From: Henriciella litoralis | Lineage (GTDB): Bacteria; Pseudomonadota; Alphaproteobacteria; Caulobacterales; Hyphomonadaceae | DNA: 64,000 nucleotides | Assembly: GCF_002088935.1 (NCBI RefSeq) | Contig: NZ_NCSS01000006.1 | Span: 900,407 to 964,406, forward strand | Direction of reading: 5' to 3' | In this document: piece after piece, positions 26,455 through 34,686 of the stretch | Position numbering within the stretch: position 1 is the stretch's first letter | Layout: each line of letters begins with the position of its first letter | Notes under the pieces: model-generated | The model's input: the letters and a program-made list of their open reading frames with translations, nothing else | Database searches by the model: none | Told to the model about the DNA's origin: nothing | Position numbers and translations under genes: made by a program

Positions 26455-26640
26455 ATGACAAAGCAACGTGAAAACAACAGCATGAAAGGAATGAGCGCCG
26501 AAGAGCGCCATGCCCGTCGTGCGTTTCGCAATGCGATGTCAAAGGGCTTGAAAAAGACCTATGATAGAGTGGCCGCAAAGCGCGTTCCGGACGACTTTAT
26601 GGCCTTGCTGGCTCAGGCCGATCAAAAGCTGAAAGCTTAG
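26455..26640 (+). CDS. NepR-like anti-sigma factor (orphan)
   Basis: 61 residues from the ATG at 26455 (weak GAGAG 9 nt upstream; an in-frame TTG at 26434 would add seven residues). The C-terminal half, GLKKTYDRVAAKRVPDDFMALLAQAD, follows the NepR pattern (I/L-x-x-KLRxxYDxVxxxPVPDRFxDLLxQLD). NepR binds sigma-EcfG and is released by phosphorylated PhyR. Here neither phyR nor ecfG is nearby, so it may be a second, accessory NepR. The N-terminal part is short and charged. Another small helical protein with chance similarity is possible. Confidence 0.62.
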   Translation: MTKQRENNSMKGMSAEERHARRAFRNAMSKGLKKTYDRVAAKRVPDDFMALLAQADQKLKA

Positions 26641-26777
26641 TCTTTCCAACCGAAGATTATTGCAAGCGACGGGAACGACTTGAAACGAGTTGACCGATTA
26701 CGCGCCACGCGCAGTCAAAAAATCTTGAATATCAGGCCGCTGCTTGAAGTCTAAAGCTGCATCTATACGGTGTGTGG

Positions 26778-27995
26778 ATGGCACCACCTTTCTTTAGCAA
26801 TAGCGGGCCGGACGATCTATCCAACTGGTCGTCGCTCGTCTCCAATTCCATCGCGTTCAGACATCATCTGCATCGCCATCCGGAACTGAGCTGGAAGGAA
26901 AAGAATACCGCCGCTGCCATCCGCCAGGCGCTGGACCAGCTCGGCATTGAATGGAGTGTCTGTGCAGACACCGGCACGATCGGGCGTCTCGCACAGTCGG
27001 CGAAGGGGCCACATATCGGGCTTCGGGCCGACATTGATGCGCTGCCTATTCACGAAGCGAACGATCATGACCATGCATCGACGGCTGACGGTTGCATGCA
27101 TGCTTGCGGTCATGATGGTCACTCAGCGGCCCTGATGTCGGCTGCGGCCTGGCTGAAAGCGCATGAAGATGATTTGCCCGGCCCGGTTACGCTGTTGTTT
27201 CAGCCGGCTGAAGAAGGCGGGCATGGCGCACGCAAGATGATCGAGGATGGGGCTTTGAAAGGCCTCGACGCAATTTATGGCTGGCACAATTGGCCGGCTA
27301 TTCCGTTTGGCAAAGCAGTTTGCCCGGATGGCGCCGTCATGGCTGGCAATGGCACGTTTCGCATCACTTTGAAGGGCGCGGGCGGTCACGCAAGCCAGCC
27401 AGAAAATACGCGGGACCCGGTGCTGGCCGCCGCAGCCGTGACGATGGCGCTACAGCAGATCATTTCGCGCCGGATTACGCCGCAGAACGCGGCTGTGGTG
27501 AGCGTCACATCAATCAATGCGCCAAGCGGCGAGACTGTCATCCCAGATAGTGCGGCGCTCGCGGGCAGTATCCGCATCGCCAACCCCGATGATCGGGCGC
27601 GGATTGATGCGATGATCACAGAAATCGCGACGGCACAGGCCGCTGCCTATGGCGTTGAAGCCGAGATCGAAATCTTTCCGCGCTATGACGCGACAATCAA
27701 TCATCCGGCTGAAGCCGCTACGATGCGCTCCGCCATTGAGGCGGATCTCGGGGCTGACTGGCTGTTTGAAGAGCTCCCCGTTCCGATCATGGCGTCGGAA
27801 GATTTCAGCTATTACCTCAAAGAGCTGCCGGGTGCCTTTGCGCTGATCGGCGCTGATGACGGCAATGGCCACCACGAACCCTGCCACAGCCCACGCTATG
27901 ACTTCAATGACAGGCTGTTGCCGGTCATCACGAGAATTTACGCGCGCCTCGCCGGTGCGCCGCTGCCCGAACAATCGAGTCTTTCACAGGATTGA
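26778..27995 (+). CDS. doeB2: M20 amidohydrolase, probable N-acetyl-diaminobutyrate deacetylase DoeB2
   Basis: About 405 residues, a zinc M20 peptidase/amidohydrolase of the hippurate-hydrolase type. Metal-site motifs are HRHPELS near the N-terminus, ADIDALP, HACGHDGH, PAEEGGHGA, GWHNWP and SEDFSYY. In ectoine breakdown this family member (DoeB2) removes acetyl from N2-acetyl-diaminobutyrate, the product of ectoine hydrolase. The assignment rests on its place as first gene of a doeD-doeA-doeC operon. The start is uncertain: ATG 26778 or GTG 26772, no clear ribosome site. Confidence 0.78.
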   Translation: MAPPFFSNSGPDDLSNWSSLVSNSIAFRHHLHRHPELSWKEKNTAAAIRQALDQLGIEWSVCADTGTIGRLAQSAKGPHIGLRADIDALPIHEANDHDHASTADGCMHACGHDGHSAALMSAAAWLKAHEDDLPGPVTLLFQPAEEGGHGARKMIEDGALKGLDAIYGWHNWPAIPFGKAVCPDGAVMAGNGTFRITLKGAGGHASQPENTRDPVLAAAAVTMALQQIISRRITPQNAAVVSVTSINAPSGETVIPDSAALAGSIRIANPDDRARIDAMITEIATAQAAAYGVEAEIEIFPRYDATINHPAEAATMRSAIEADLGADWLFEELPVPIMASEDFSYYLKELPGAFALIGADDGNGHHEPCHSPRYDFNDRLLPVITRIYARLAGAPLPEQSSLSQD

Positions 27996-28033
27996 GAGCT
28001 CACACCGACAGACAAGTTAGAAGGAGAAAAGAT

Positions 28034-29257
28034 ATGGAACTATTCGAACGCTGGGAATCCAATGTCAGGGGCTATAGCAGAGCCTACCCAACGGTTTTCA
28101 AGACAGCCTCGAATGCCCGCCAGGTAGATGAAGCCGGCAAATCCTATCTCGACTTCTTTGGCGGCGCAGGCGTGCTGAACTTCGGCCATAACAATCCGAA
28201 GATGAAGGAAGCCATTATCGACTTCATTCAGGCAGACGGCATTCCGCACAGCCTGGACATGGCGACGACGACCAAGCGTGAATTCATGCAGGCCTTTATC
28301 GATACCATTCTGAAACCGCGCGGCATGGATTACCGCATGCAGTTTACAGGACCGACCGGTACGAATGCGGTTGAGGCGGCCATGAAGCTCGCCCGACGCG
28401 TCACAGGCCGTAAGAGCGTCATCGCGTTCACTAACGGCTTTCACGGCATGACGGTTGGCGCGCTCGCCGCGACCGCGAATGCCTACTACCGCAACGCCGC
28501 CGGTATTCCGCTCAACCATGTTGAGCGCCTGCCCTTCGGCCACCCGCTGGAAGGCATGGAAGAATCCTATGCTGACCCGTCATCAGGCTATGAGCCGCCG
28601 GCCGCCATCCTCGTTGAGGTGATTCAGGCTGAAGGCGGCGTGAATGTCGCCACCAAGGAATGGCTTCAGGCGATCCGCAAGTTCGCGAAGGATCGCGGCG
28701 CCCTGTTCATCATCGATGATATTCAGGCCGGTTGCGGACGCACCGGCTCCTATTTCAGCTTTGATGGCATGGATCTCGACCCCGACATCATCACGCTTGC
28801 CAAAGGGATTGGCGGCTTCGGCACGCCGCTCGCCATGAACCTCAACAAGCCAGAACATGACAAGCACTGGTCGCCCGGTGAGCATACCGGCACGTTCCGC
28901 GGACAGGGCATCTCCTTCGTCGCTGGCAAGGTGGCGATGGACTATTTCAAGGATGATACTTTCATGAGCGATGTTCGCCGCAAGGGCGACATCATCGAGG
29001 ACCGTCTGAAGAAGATGGCGACCGGCAATATGGAAGTGCGTGGCCGTGGCATGATGCAAGGCATCGACACCAAGGACGGCGCCCTGGCGAAGAAAGTCGT
29101 CGCCGAATGCTTCGACAAGGGTTTGCTGGTTGGGGGCTGCGGCTCTGAAGGCCGGGTCATCAAGCTTATCCCGCCGCTGACCATCGATGATGCCGACCTC
29201 ACAGAAGGTCTCGATATCCTTGAAAAGGCCATGAAGACCGTCATGGTGCCAGCATGA
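28034..29257 (+). CDS. doeD: Diaminobutyrate-2-oxoglutarate transaminase DoeD
   Basis: 407 residues, class III PLP aminotransferase. Motifs: FGGAGVLNFGHNNP, GPTGTNAVEAAMKLAR (PLP phosphate site), NGFHGMTVGALA, IIDDIQAGCGRTG with the Asp that holds the pyridine ring, and Lys in ITLAKGIGG as the Schiff-base residue. EctB and DoeD are hard to separate by sequence, but the setting among hydrolase and dehydrogenase genes makes the catabolic form (diaminobutyrate to aspartate semialdehyde) likely. AAGGAG lies 7-8 nt before the ATG. It overlaps doeA by 4 nt. Confidence 0.85.
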   Translation: MELFERWESNVRGYSRAYPTVFKTASNARQVDEAGKSYLDFFGGAGVLNFGHNNPKMKEAIIDFIQADGIPHSLDMATTTKREFMQAFIDTILKPRGMDYRMQFTGPTGTNAVEAAMKLARRVTGRKSVIAFTNGFHGMTVGALAATANAYYRNAAGIPLNHVERLPFGHPLEGMEESYADPSSGYEPPAAILVEVIQAEGGVNVATKEWLQAIRKFAKDRGALFIIDDIQAGCGRTGSYFSFDGMDLDPDIITLAKGIGGFGTPLAMNLNKPEHDKHWSPGEHTGTFRGQGISFVAGKVAMDYFKDDTFMSDVRRKGDIIEDRLKKMATGNMEVRGRGMMQGIDTKDGALAKKVVAECFDKGLLVGGCGSEGRVIKLIPPLTIDDADLTEGLDILEKAMKTVMVPA

Positions 29258-30486
29258 AGCAGCGCGATGACATGACCTTCCCGCACGAGGAATATGTGCG
29301 GCGGCTTGAAACCCTGCGTGACCGAATGCGTGCCCGTCGTCTTGATGCGGTTGTGATCTCGGACCCCGAGAACATCATGTATATGACCGACTATCAGACG
29401 ACCGGTTACTCCTTCTTCCAGTGCCTTGTCGTGCCGCTCGATGGCGACTGCTACATGGTCACCCGGAAGATGGAAGAATCGAACGTCCATGCCCGCACCT
29501 GGGTCGAGAAAACCCGGCCCTTTGCGGACAATGGCGACGCCATCCAGACGCTGATCGAAAGTTTCCGTGAATTTGGCCTGTCCGATGCGACGATTGGCTA
29601 TGAGCGTAACTCATACTTCCTGCCGGCCTATCAGCAGGACCGTATCCATTCGGCGTTCACCCGCGGCAAGCTGATGGACTGTTTCGGCATTGTCGAGGAA
29701 GGCCGCGTTTGCAAATCCAAGCCTGAAATCGAGGTCATGAAGAAGGCCGCCCGCGCAACTGAAGCGGGCATGAAGGCCGGGATCGAGATCGCTGCGCCTG
29801 GCGTCACCGAGAATGAGATCGGGGCCGCGATTTCCGCTGCGATGTTCGAAGCTGGCGGTGAACCGCCTGCCGTGATGCCGTATGTAACGTCCGGCCCGCG
29901 CTCCATGATTGGCCATGCGACATGGGAAGGCCGCACCGTTCAGGACGGCGAACACGTGTTTCTGGAAGTTGGCGGCTGCTACCGACGCTACCACACCGCC
30001 ATGATGCGGACGGTCGTGATGCAGGACAAGCTGTCTGCCTCGATGCGCAGCGCCGAAGAGCAGATGCAGAAGGCCTTGAAAGAACTTCGCACCGCCGTCC
30101 AGCCCGGTCTGACCGTATCCGACGCTGACAAGATCGTCCGTGACATCATCAGTGATGGCACGCATGGCGGCTCACTGGTGACGCGCTCGGGCTATTCCAT
30201 CGGCATCGCTTTCCCGCCGAGCTGGGACGAAGGCTACATCCTGTCGCTGATGCAAGGCGATCCGCAGATCCTCAAGGAAGGGATGACGTTCCATATCATT
30301 CCTTGGGTCTGGGGCGTTGATGGCGACAAGACGGTCGGCATTTCCGATACCTTCCATGTCACCGATACTGGCTGCGAGAGCTTTTTCTCCATGCCCGAGG
30401 AATTCACCCTCAAGCCCGGCGCAGGAAAAACGATCGAAAAATCGAAACCCAAAAAGACAAATGGTCACAAAGCTCCGACCGCCTGA
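29254..30486 (+). CDS. doeA: Ectoine hydrolase DoeA (M24 family)
   Basis: 410 residues. Creatinase/aminopeptidase-P fold (pita-bread) of the M24 family: creatinase N-terminal domain (VVISDPENIMYMTDYQTTGYSFFQ), then the catalytic half (SKPEIEVMKKAARATEAGM, MIGHATWEGRTV, GYSIGIAFPPSWDEGYI, HIIPWVWG). DoeA opens the ectoine ring to N-acetyl-diaminobutyrate; the DoeA group keeps the fold but lacks several metal ligands of true aminopeptidases. The ATG overlaps the doeD stop by 4 nt. The last ~25 residues are a Lys/Thr-rich tail. Confidence 0.88.
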   Translation: MKQRDDMTFPHEEYVRRLETLRDRMRARRLDAVVISDPENIMYMTDYQTTGYSFFQCLVVPLDGDCYMVTRKMEESNVHARTWVEKTRPFADNGDAIQTLIESFREFGLSDATIGYERNSYFLPAYQQDRIHSAFTRGKLMDCFGIVEEGRVCKSKPEIEVMKKAARATEAGMKAGIEIAAPGVTENEIGAAISAAMFEAGGEPPAVMPYVTSGPRSMIGHATWEGRTVQDGEHVFLEVGGCYRRYHTAMMRTVVMQDKLSASMRSAEEQMQKALKELRTAVQPGLTVSDADKIVRDIISDGTHGGSLVTRSGYSIGIAFPPSWDEGYILSLMQGDPQILKEGMTFHIIPWVWGVDGDKTVGISDTFHVTDTGCESFFSMPEEFTLKPGAGKTIEKSKPKKTNGHKAPTA

Positions 30487-30522
30487 GGCGTCGGCGACCA
30501 GACAACACATCAGGAGTACCAG

Positions 30523-31896
30523 ATGCTGAAAGCCGTCAATCCGGCCACCGGCGCCGTCGTGCGTGAGGTTACCCCGGACACAGATGCAGAGATCAATGCC
30601 AAGCTCGACAAGGCCGTTTCCGCTTACAAACTCTGGAAAGAAAAGAGTTTTGCCGAACGCGGTGCGCTGCTGAAAGCTGTCGCGGCCTATATGCGCGAAA
30701 ACATCGACACGCTCGGCCCGGTCATGACCGAAGAGATGGGCAAGCCGAAGAATGAGTCCATCGGCGAGGTCGAAAAATCAGCCTGGTGCGCCGTTCACTA
30801 TGCCGACAATGCTGAAAGCTATCTGTCTAGGCAGGTTCTGGAGTCAGATGCGACGCTATCCTACGTCCAGCATCTCCCCATCGGCCCTATTCTTGGCATT
30901 CTGCCCTGGAATGCGCCTTTCTGGCTGGCGTTCCGGTTTGCGGCCCCTGCCCTGATGGCGGGCAATTCCTGCGTCATGAAGCATGACCCGAACGTGCCCG
31001 GCTGCGCCGAGGCAATCGAGAAGTGCTTCGTCGAAGCTGGCGCGCCGGAAGGCCTCTTCCAGGCGCTGTATGTTGAAACCCCACGCGTGGAAGCAATCAT
31101 CCGCGACAAACGGGTGCGCGGCGTCTCCTTCACCGGGTCCTCGCGTGGCGGCGCAGCGGTGGCCGGCATCGCCGGGTCTGAGATCAAGCCAGCCGTGCTC
31201 GAGCTGGGCGGCTCTGATCCGTCAATCGTTCTGGCGGATGCCGATTTTGAGAAAGCGACCGACATTCTGACGCTGTCGCGCATCATCAATGCCGGGCAAT
31301 CCTGTATCGCCGCCAAGCGTATCATCGTTGAAGACAGCGCCTATGAGACGGTGAAAGACCTGATGGTGAAGAAGCTCGGCGCTCTGAAAGTGGGCGACCC
31401 GACCTCTGAAACCACGGATGTCGGGCCAATCGCACGCGCGGAACTCAGAGATGGCCTTCACGCGCAGGTCACAAAGACGATCAAGGAAGGGGCAAACTGC
31501 CTCATGGGCGGCGAAATACCGGATGGGGACGGTTTCTTCTATCCGGTCACTCTCTTGGCCGACGTGAAGCCTGGCATGTGCGCCTTCACCGAAGAAACAT
31601 TCGGGCCTGTCGCGGTTCTCATTCGCGCGAAGGATGAAGCGCACGCATTGGAAATGGCCAATGATACCGACTATGGCCTTGCCGCCAGCGTGTGGACTGA
31701 CACCGCTCGCGGGGAAGAAATGGCGGCCAGGATCGACGCCGGACAGGTGAGCGTGAACGGCATTGTGAAGACCGATCCACGCCTGCCAAGTGGCGGCACA
31801 AAATCGTCCGGACTCGGACGTGAACTCGGTCCCCATGGCATCCTGGAGTTCGTCAACGCACAGCAAGTCTGGATCGGCCCAGTCAAACCTGCATGA
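30523..31896 (+). CDS. doeC: NAD(P)-dependent aspartate-semialdehyde dehydrogenase DoeC
   Basis: 457 residues, aldehyde dehydrogenase fold. Cofactor region LGILPWNAPFWLAFRFAAPALMAG, VSFTGSSRGG, catalytic Glu in LELGGSDPSIV and catalytic Cys in NAGQSCIAAKRI. Close to succinate-semialdehyde dehydrogenases by sequence. Position after doeD-doeA points to oxidation of aspartate semialdehyde to aspartate, the last step of ectoine use. The ribosome site is CAGGAG 8 nt upstream. A hairpin follows the gene. Confidence 0.85.
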   Translation: MLKAVNPATGAVVREVTPDTDAEINAKLDKAVSAYKLWKEKSFAERGALLKAVAAYMRENIDTLGPVMTEEMGKPKNESIGEVEKSAWCAVHYADNAESYLSRQVLESDATLSYVQHLPIGPILGILPWNAPFWLAFRFAAPALMAGNSCVMKHDPNVPGCAEAIEKCFVEAGAPEGLFQALYVETPRVEAIIRDKRVRGVSFTGSSRGGAAVAGIAGSEIKPAVLELGGSDPSIVLADADFEKATDILTLSRIINAGQSCIAAKRIIVEDSAYETVKDLMVKKLGALKVGDPTSETTDVGPIARAELRDGLHAQVTKTIKEGANCLMGGEIPDGDGFFYPVTLLADVKPGMCAFTEETFGPVAVLIRAKDEAHALEMANDTDYGLAASVWTDTARGEEMAARIDAGQVSVNGIVKTDPRLPSGGTKSSGLGRELGPHGILEFVNAQQVWIGPVKPA

Positions 31897-31907
31897 CCTT
31901 GTTATTA

Positions 31908-31937
31908 CCTGAAAAGAGGCCTCAACTTCTTTTCAGG
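31908..31937 (+). terminator. Hairpin after the doe operon
   Basis: CCTGAAAAGA and TCTTTTCAGG form a perfect 10-bp stem with a 10-nt loop, 11 nt after the doeC stop. There is no T-tract, so it may act as an mRNA stabiliser or a weak terminator. Confidence 0.5.
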
Positions 31938-32071
31938 TTACAACCGTAATCGGACAAATTTGTCGCAAGTTTTGCCTGAGCATTTCAGCGAGACTTTATG
32001 CCTGCATTGTAAACCAGCCCGTTGAACCATTCGTCCGACCTTGGACGAGAACAGAAAGTTCCGGGGCTCAA

Positions 32072-33496
32072 ATGGCATCGATTATCTCAATTGCAGGCAA
32101 GAGCTTCATCATTGCGCTGGCGGCTGTTTGCTGCCTGGGGACTGCGCAGGCCGTTCCACACCCCGTCGGCGGAGACCTGAGCAGCGCAGCCATGACGAGC
32201 GAGAACGGGCCGGTTCATACTGACCTTTCTGTCGTTGTGAACCGCTCAACGCCGATCGACATTTCGCGTCCGTTCAAACGGATCGCCGTGTCCCAACCAG
32301 AAATTGCTGATGCGTCTCCGACGTCGAACAGCCGCCTCTATGTCCGCGGCCGGTCCATCGGCGCGACAAACATTCTCGTTTATGATGACGTTGGCCAACT
32401 GGTCGAGATCATCGATGTTCGCGTTCAACATGACCTCGGCGCCATTCATAGCGATGTCGCTGCGCTGTTTCCGGATGTCCGCCTCAATCTACGAACGGTT
32501 GCCCAGCGCCTCCATGTGCGCGGCGAAGTCCCTGACCGCGCAACAGCGATTGAGGTCATGCAAATCGCATCGAGCTACGCGCCGGACGCTGTCATTGATG
32601 CCCTGTCGGTGTCCGGGTCTGAGCAGGTCATGCTGGAAGTCCGCTTCGTCGAGGCTTCGCGCGAAGATGTGCAGGAAATCGGCCTCGGCACTGAAGTCAG
32701 CCGCGCAGGCGACTTCTTGTTTGCAACGAGTTCACGCCTGTTGTCCGGCGAGGCACCGAAAACATTCGCCGCGCTGTTAACCAGCGCAGGCAACGTCAAT
32801 ATCGACGTCTTCCTCCGGGCGCTGGAAGAAAAGGGAATTATCCGCACGCTTGCTGAGCCAAACCTGGTCGCAAGGTCAGGCGAAACAGCCAGCTTCCTGG
32901 CGGGCGGCGAGTTCCCGGTCCCAGTGGCCGCTGACGAAGATACAGTAACGATCGAATTTCGTGAGTTCGGCGTCAGTCTCGACTTCACCCCGACAATCCT
33001 TCCGAACAATCGGATGAGCATCCAGGTGCGGCCGGAAGTCAGCCAACTTGATCCGCGCAACTCGGTACGCCTGTCAGATGTCGAAATCCCGGCACTGAGC
33101 GTGCGCCGCGCCGACACCACGGTCGAACTTGGTGATGGTGAAAGCTTTGCGATTGCCGGGCTTATCCAGAACACAGTCGACAGCACGTCAGTACAGACGC
33201 CCTTTCTGGGAGATATTCCAGTCCTTGGCGCCCTCTTCCGGTCTAACCGTTTTCGCGAAAACGAGACGGAGTTGGTGATTATCATCACCCCGCGCCTGGT
33301 GCGCCCTGCCCCGGCTGGGACGCGTCTGGAAGACCCGCTGACAAGTCATCGTGAGCCATCCGAAGCCGAGAGACTTCTGCTGGGCAAGCTCGACGACCAA
33401 CAGGCCCCAACCATGGGGAGCGCTGTGACAAGCAATATCGGCACGCAACTGGTTCGACCCGACCTCGGCTATGTGCCGGTGCGCGGGGAGCAGTGA
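32072..33496 (+). CDS. cpaC: Flp/Tad pilus secretin CpaC (RcpA)
   Basis: 474 residues; outer-membrane channel through which the Flp pilus emerges. Signal peptide (ending AQA), pilus-assembly N-terminal domain (VVNRSTPIDISRPFKRIAV), BON-like domain (about 125-185), then the secretin domain (VMLEVRFVEASREDVQEIG, ALEEKGIIRTLAEPNLVARSG, VPFLGDIPVLGALF-type QTPFLGDIPVLGALFRS, ELVIIITPRLV). Ribosome site CCGGGG 5 nt from the ATG. First gene of the plus-strand half of the tad locus; no cpaA, cpaD or flp pilin gene was found nearby. Confidence 0.93.
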   Translation: MASIISIAGKSFIIALAAVCCLGTAQAVPHPVGGDLSSAAMTSENGPVHTDLSVVVNRSTPIDISRPFKRIAVSQPEIADASPTSNSRLYVRGRSIGATNILVYDDVGQLVEIIDVRVQHDLGAIHSDVAALFPDVRLNLRTVAQRLHVRGEVPDRATAIEVMQIASSYAPDAVIDALSVSGSEQVMLEVRFVEASREDVQEIGLGTEVSRAGDFLFATSSRLLSGEAPKTFAALLTSAGNVNIDVFLRALEEKGIIRTLAEPNLVARSGETASFLAGGEFPVPVAADEDTVTIEFREFGVSLDFTPTILPNNRMSIQVRPEVSQLDPRNSVRLSDVEIPALSVRRADTTVELGDGESFAIAGLIQNTVDSTSVQTPFLGDIPVLGALFRSNRFRENETELVIIITPRLVRPAPAGTRLEDPLTSHREPSEAERLLLGKLDDQQAPTMGSAVTSNIGTQLVRPDLGYVPVRGEQ

Positions 33497-33501
33497 GCAC
33501 G

Positions 33502-34686
33502 ATGACTTCCCCCATGATCAAAAAGGGGCTGACCCGCCTCCACAGCTTTGCCCCCCGCTGGCAGGATAATGTCAGTGAAGCCGCCAGTACGCTGCAGACA
33601 GTTGCAGTGACCCATCACCGCGATGTGAACCAGCTGCTGGACGCCGCCAGCAATGAAGTCGGCAGCGTTGTGCTGGTTGAGTATACGGGCGACTTTGACC
33701 TCGTGAAATTCATGATCCGCGTGTCGGAAGTCGCCCCCTCCCTTCCCGGTATTGTCATCGGGGAGAACATCCCCGTCCTGGCAGTGAAGCGTCTTCTGAC
33801 GATGTCGCGCTGGGACATGCTGGATGCGCCCATCAACGCCGCGCAGCTGGGAGACACGCTGGAAACGATCTGCCGCGATCAGACCTCCAAATCAGATGCG
33901 ACGTCAGGTAAGTGCTGGACTGTGACGTCTTCGGTCGGCGGCGCTGGCGCAACACTGGTCGCCGTCGAGATGGCGTATCAGCTCAGCCAACGCGAGCAAG
34001 ATAACAAGGTTTGCCTTGTTGACCTCGACTTCTTCGATGGCGCCTGTGCCTCCTATCTCAACTGTCCGTCGAACCTCAATCAGTCCGCCCTGACGCAGAG
34101 CGCAGACCGTATCGACGAGGCGCTGCTGCAGGCCTTCATCACGCAGCACAAGAACGGAATTCATCTTCTGTCTGCGCCGCGGTCCAAACGGCTGTGGAAC
34201 TCAATCAAGACCGAGGCCATCCTGAAGGTGCTGGACATCGCATGCGCCAACTATGACTTCGTGATCATTGACCTGCCGCGTTGGCCGTCCCCCTGGGCGC
34301 CATCAGTGGTCACCGGGTCTGACGAAAACATCGTGATGAGCGAACTGACCGTTCCGGCGCTTCATGCGGCCCGGAATCGGGCCGAAGAGCTGGAAGACCT
34401 ATCCGAGGGTATTGCGCGCCCGCGGATCGTACTGAACCGGATGACCAAGAAGGTCTTTGGGAACACGGTGACGGTGTCACAAGCCGAAGAAGCCATCGGA
34501 CGACCCGTGTTCGCGACGATTACATCTGAATGGGATGCGGCTGTTTCGGCAGTGAACTTTGGCCAGGCCGTAGGTCAGGCCAAGCCTGGAAACCGCATCT
34601 CCAAGGACATCTCGATGATCATCGAGACCCTCGAAGCTGGCGGTAGCGTCGTTTCGGAAAACCCCAAGACCCGAAAGAGGGCATAA
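33502..34686 (+). CDS. cpaE: Tad pilus localisation ATPase-like protein CpaE (TadZ)
   Basis: 394 residues from ATG 33502 (GGGGAG 11 nt upstream); a GTG at 33493 overlapping the cpaC stop is the alternative. An N-terminal receiver-like domain (about 25-130) is followed by a MinD/ParA-like domain. The deviant Walker A region reads SSVGGAGATLV, with no lysine in the usual places, while the Walker B-type VCLVDLDFF and FVIIDLPRW are kept. CpaE/TadZ positions the pilus machine at the pole in Caulobacter; loss of the Walker lysines suggests it binds rather than hydrolyses ATP (inference). Confidence 0.88.
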   Translation: MTSPMIKKGLTRLHSFAPRWQDNVSEAASTLQTVAVTHHRDVNQLLDAASNEVGSVVLVEYTGDFDLVKFMIRVSEVAPSLPGIVIGENIPVLAVKRLLTMSRWDMLDAPINAAQLGDTLETICRDQTSKSDATSGKCWTVTSSVGGAGATLVAVEMAYQLSQREQDNKVCLVDLDFFDGACASYLNCPSNLNQSALTQSADRIDEALLQAFITQHKNGIHLLSAPRSKRLWNSIKTEAILKVLDIACANYDFVIIDLPRWPSPWAPSVVTGSDENIVMSELTVPALHAARNRAEELEDLSEGIARPRIVLNRMTKKVFGNTVTVSQAEEAIGRPVFATITSEWDAAVSAVNFGQAVGQAKPGNRISKDISMIIETLEAGGSVVSENPKTRKRA

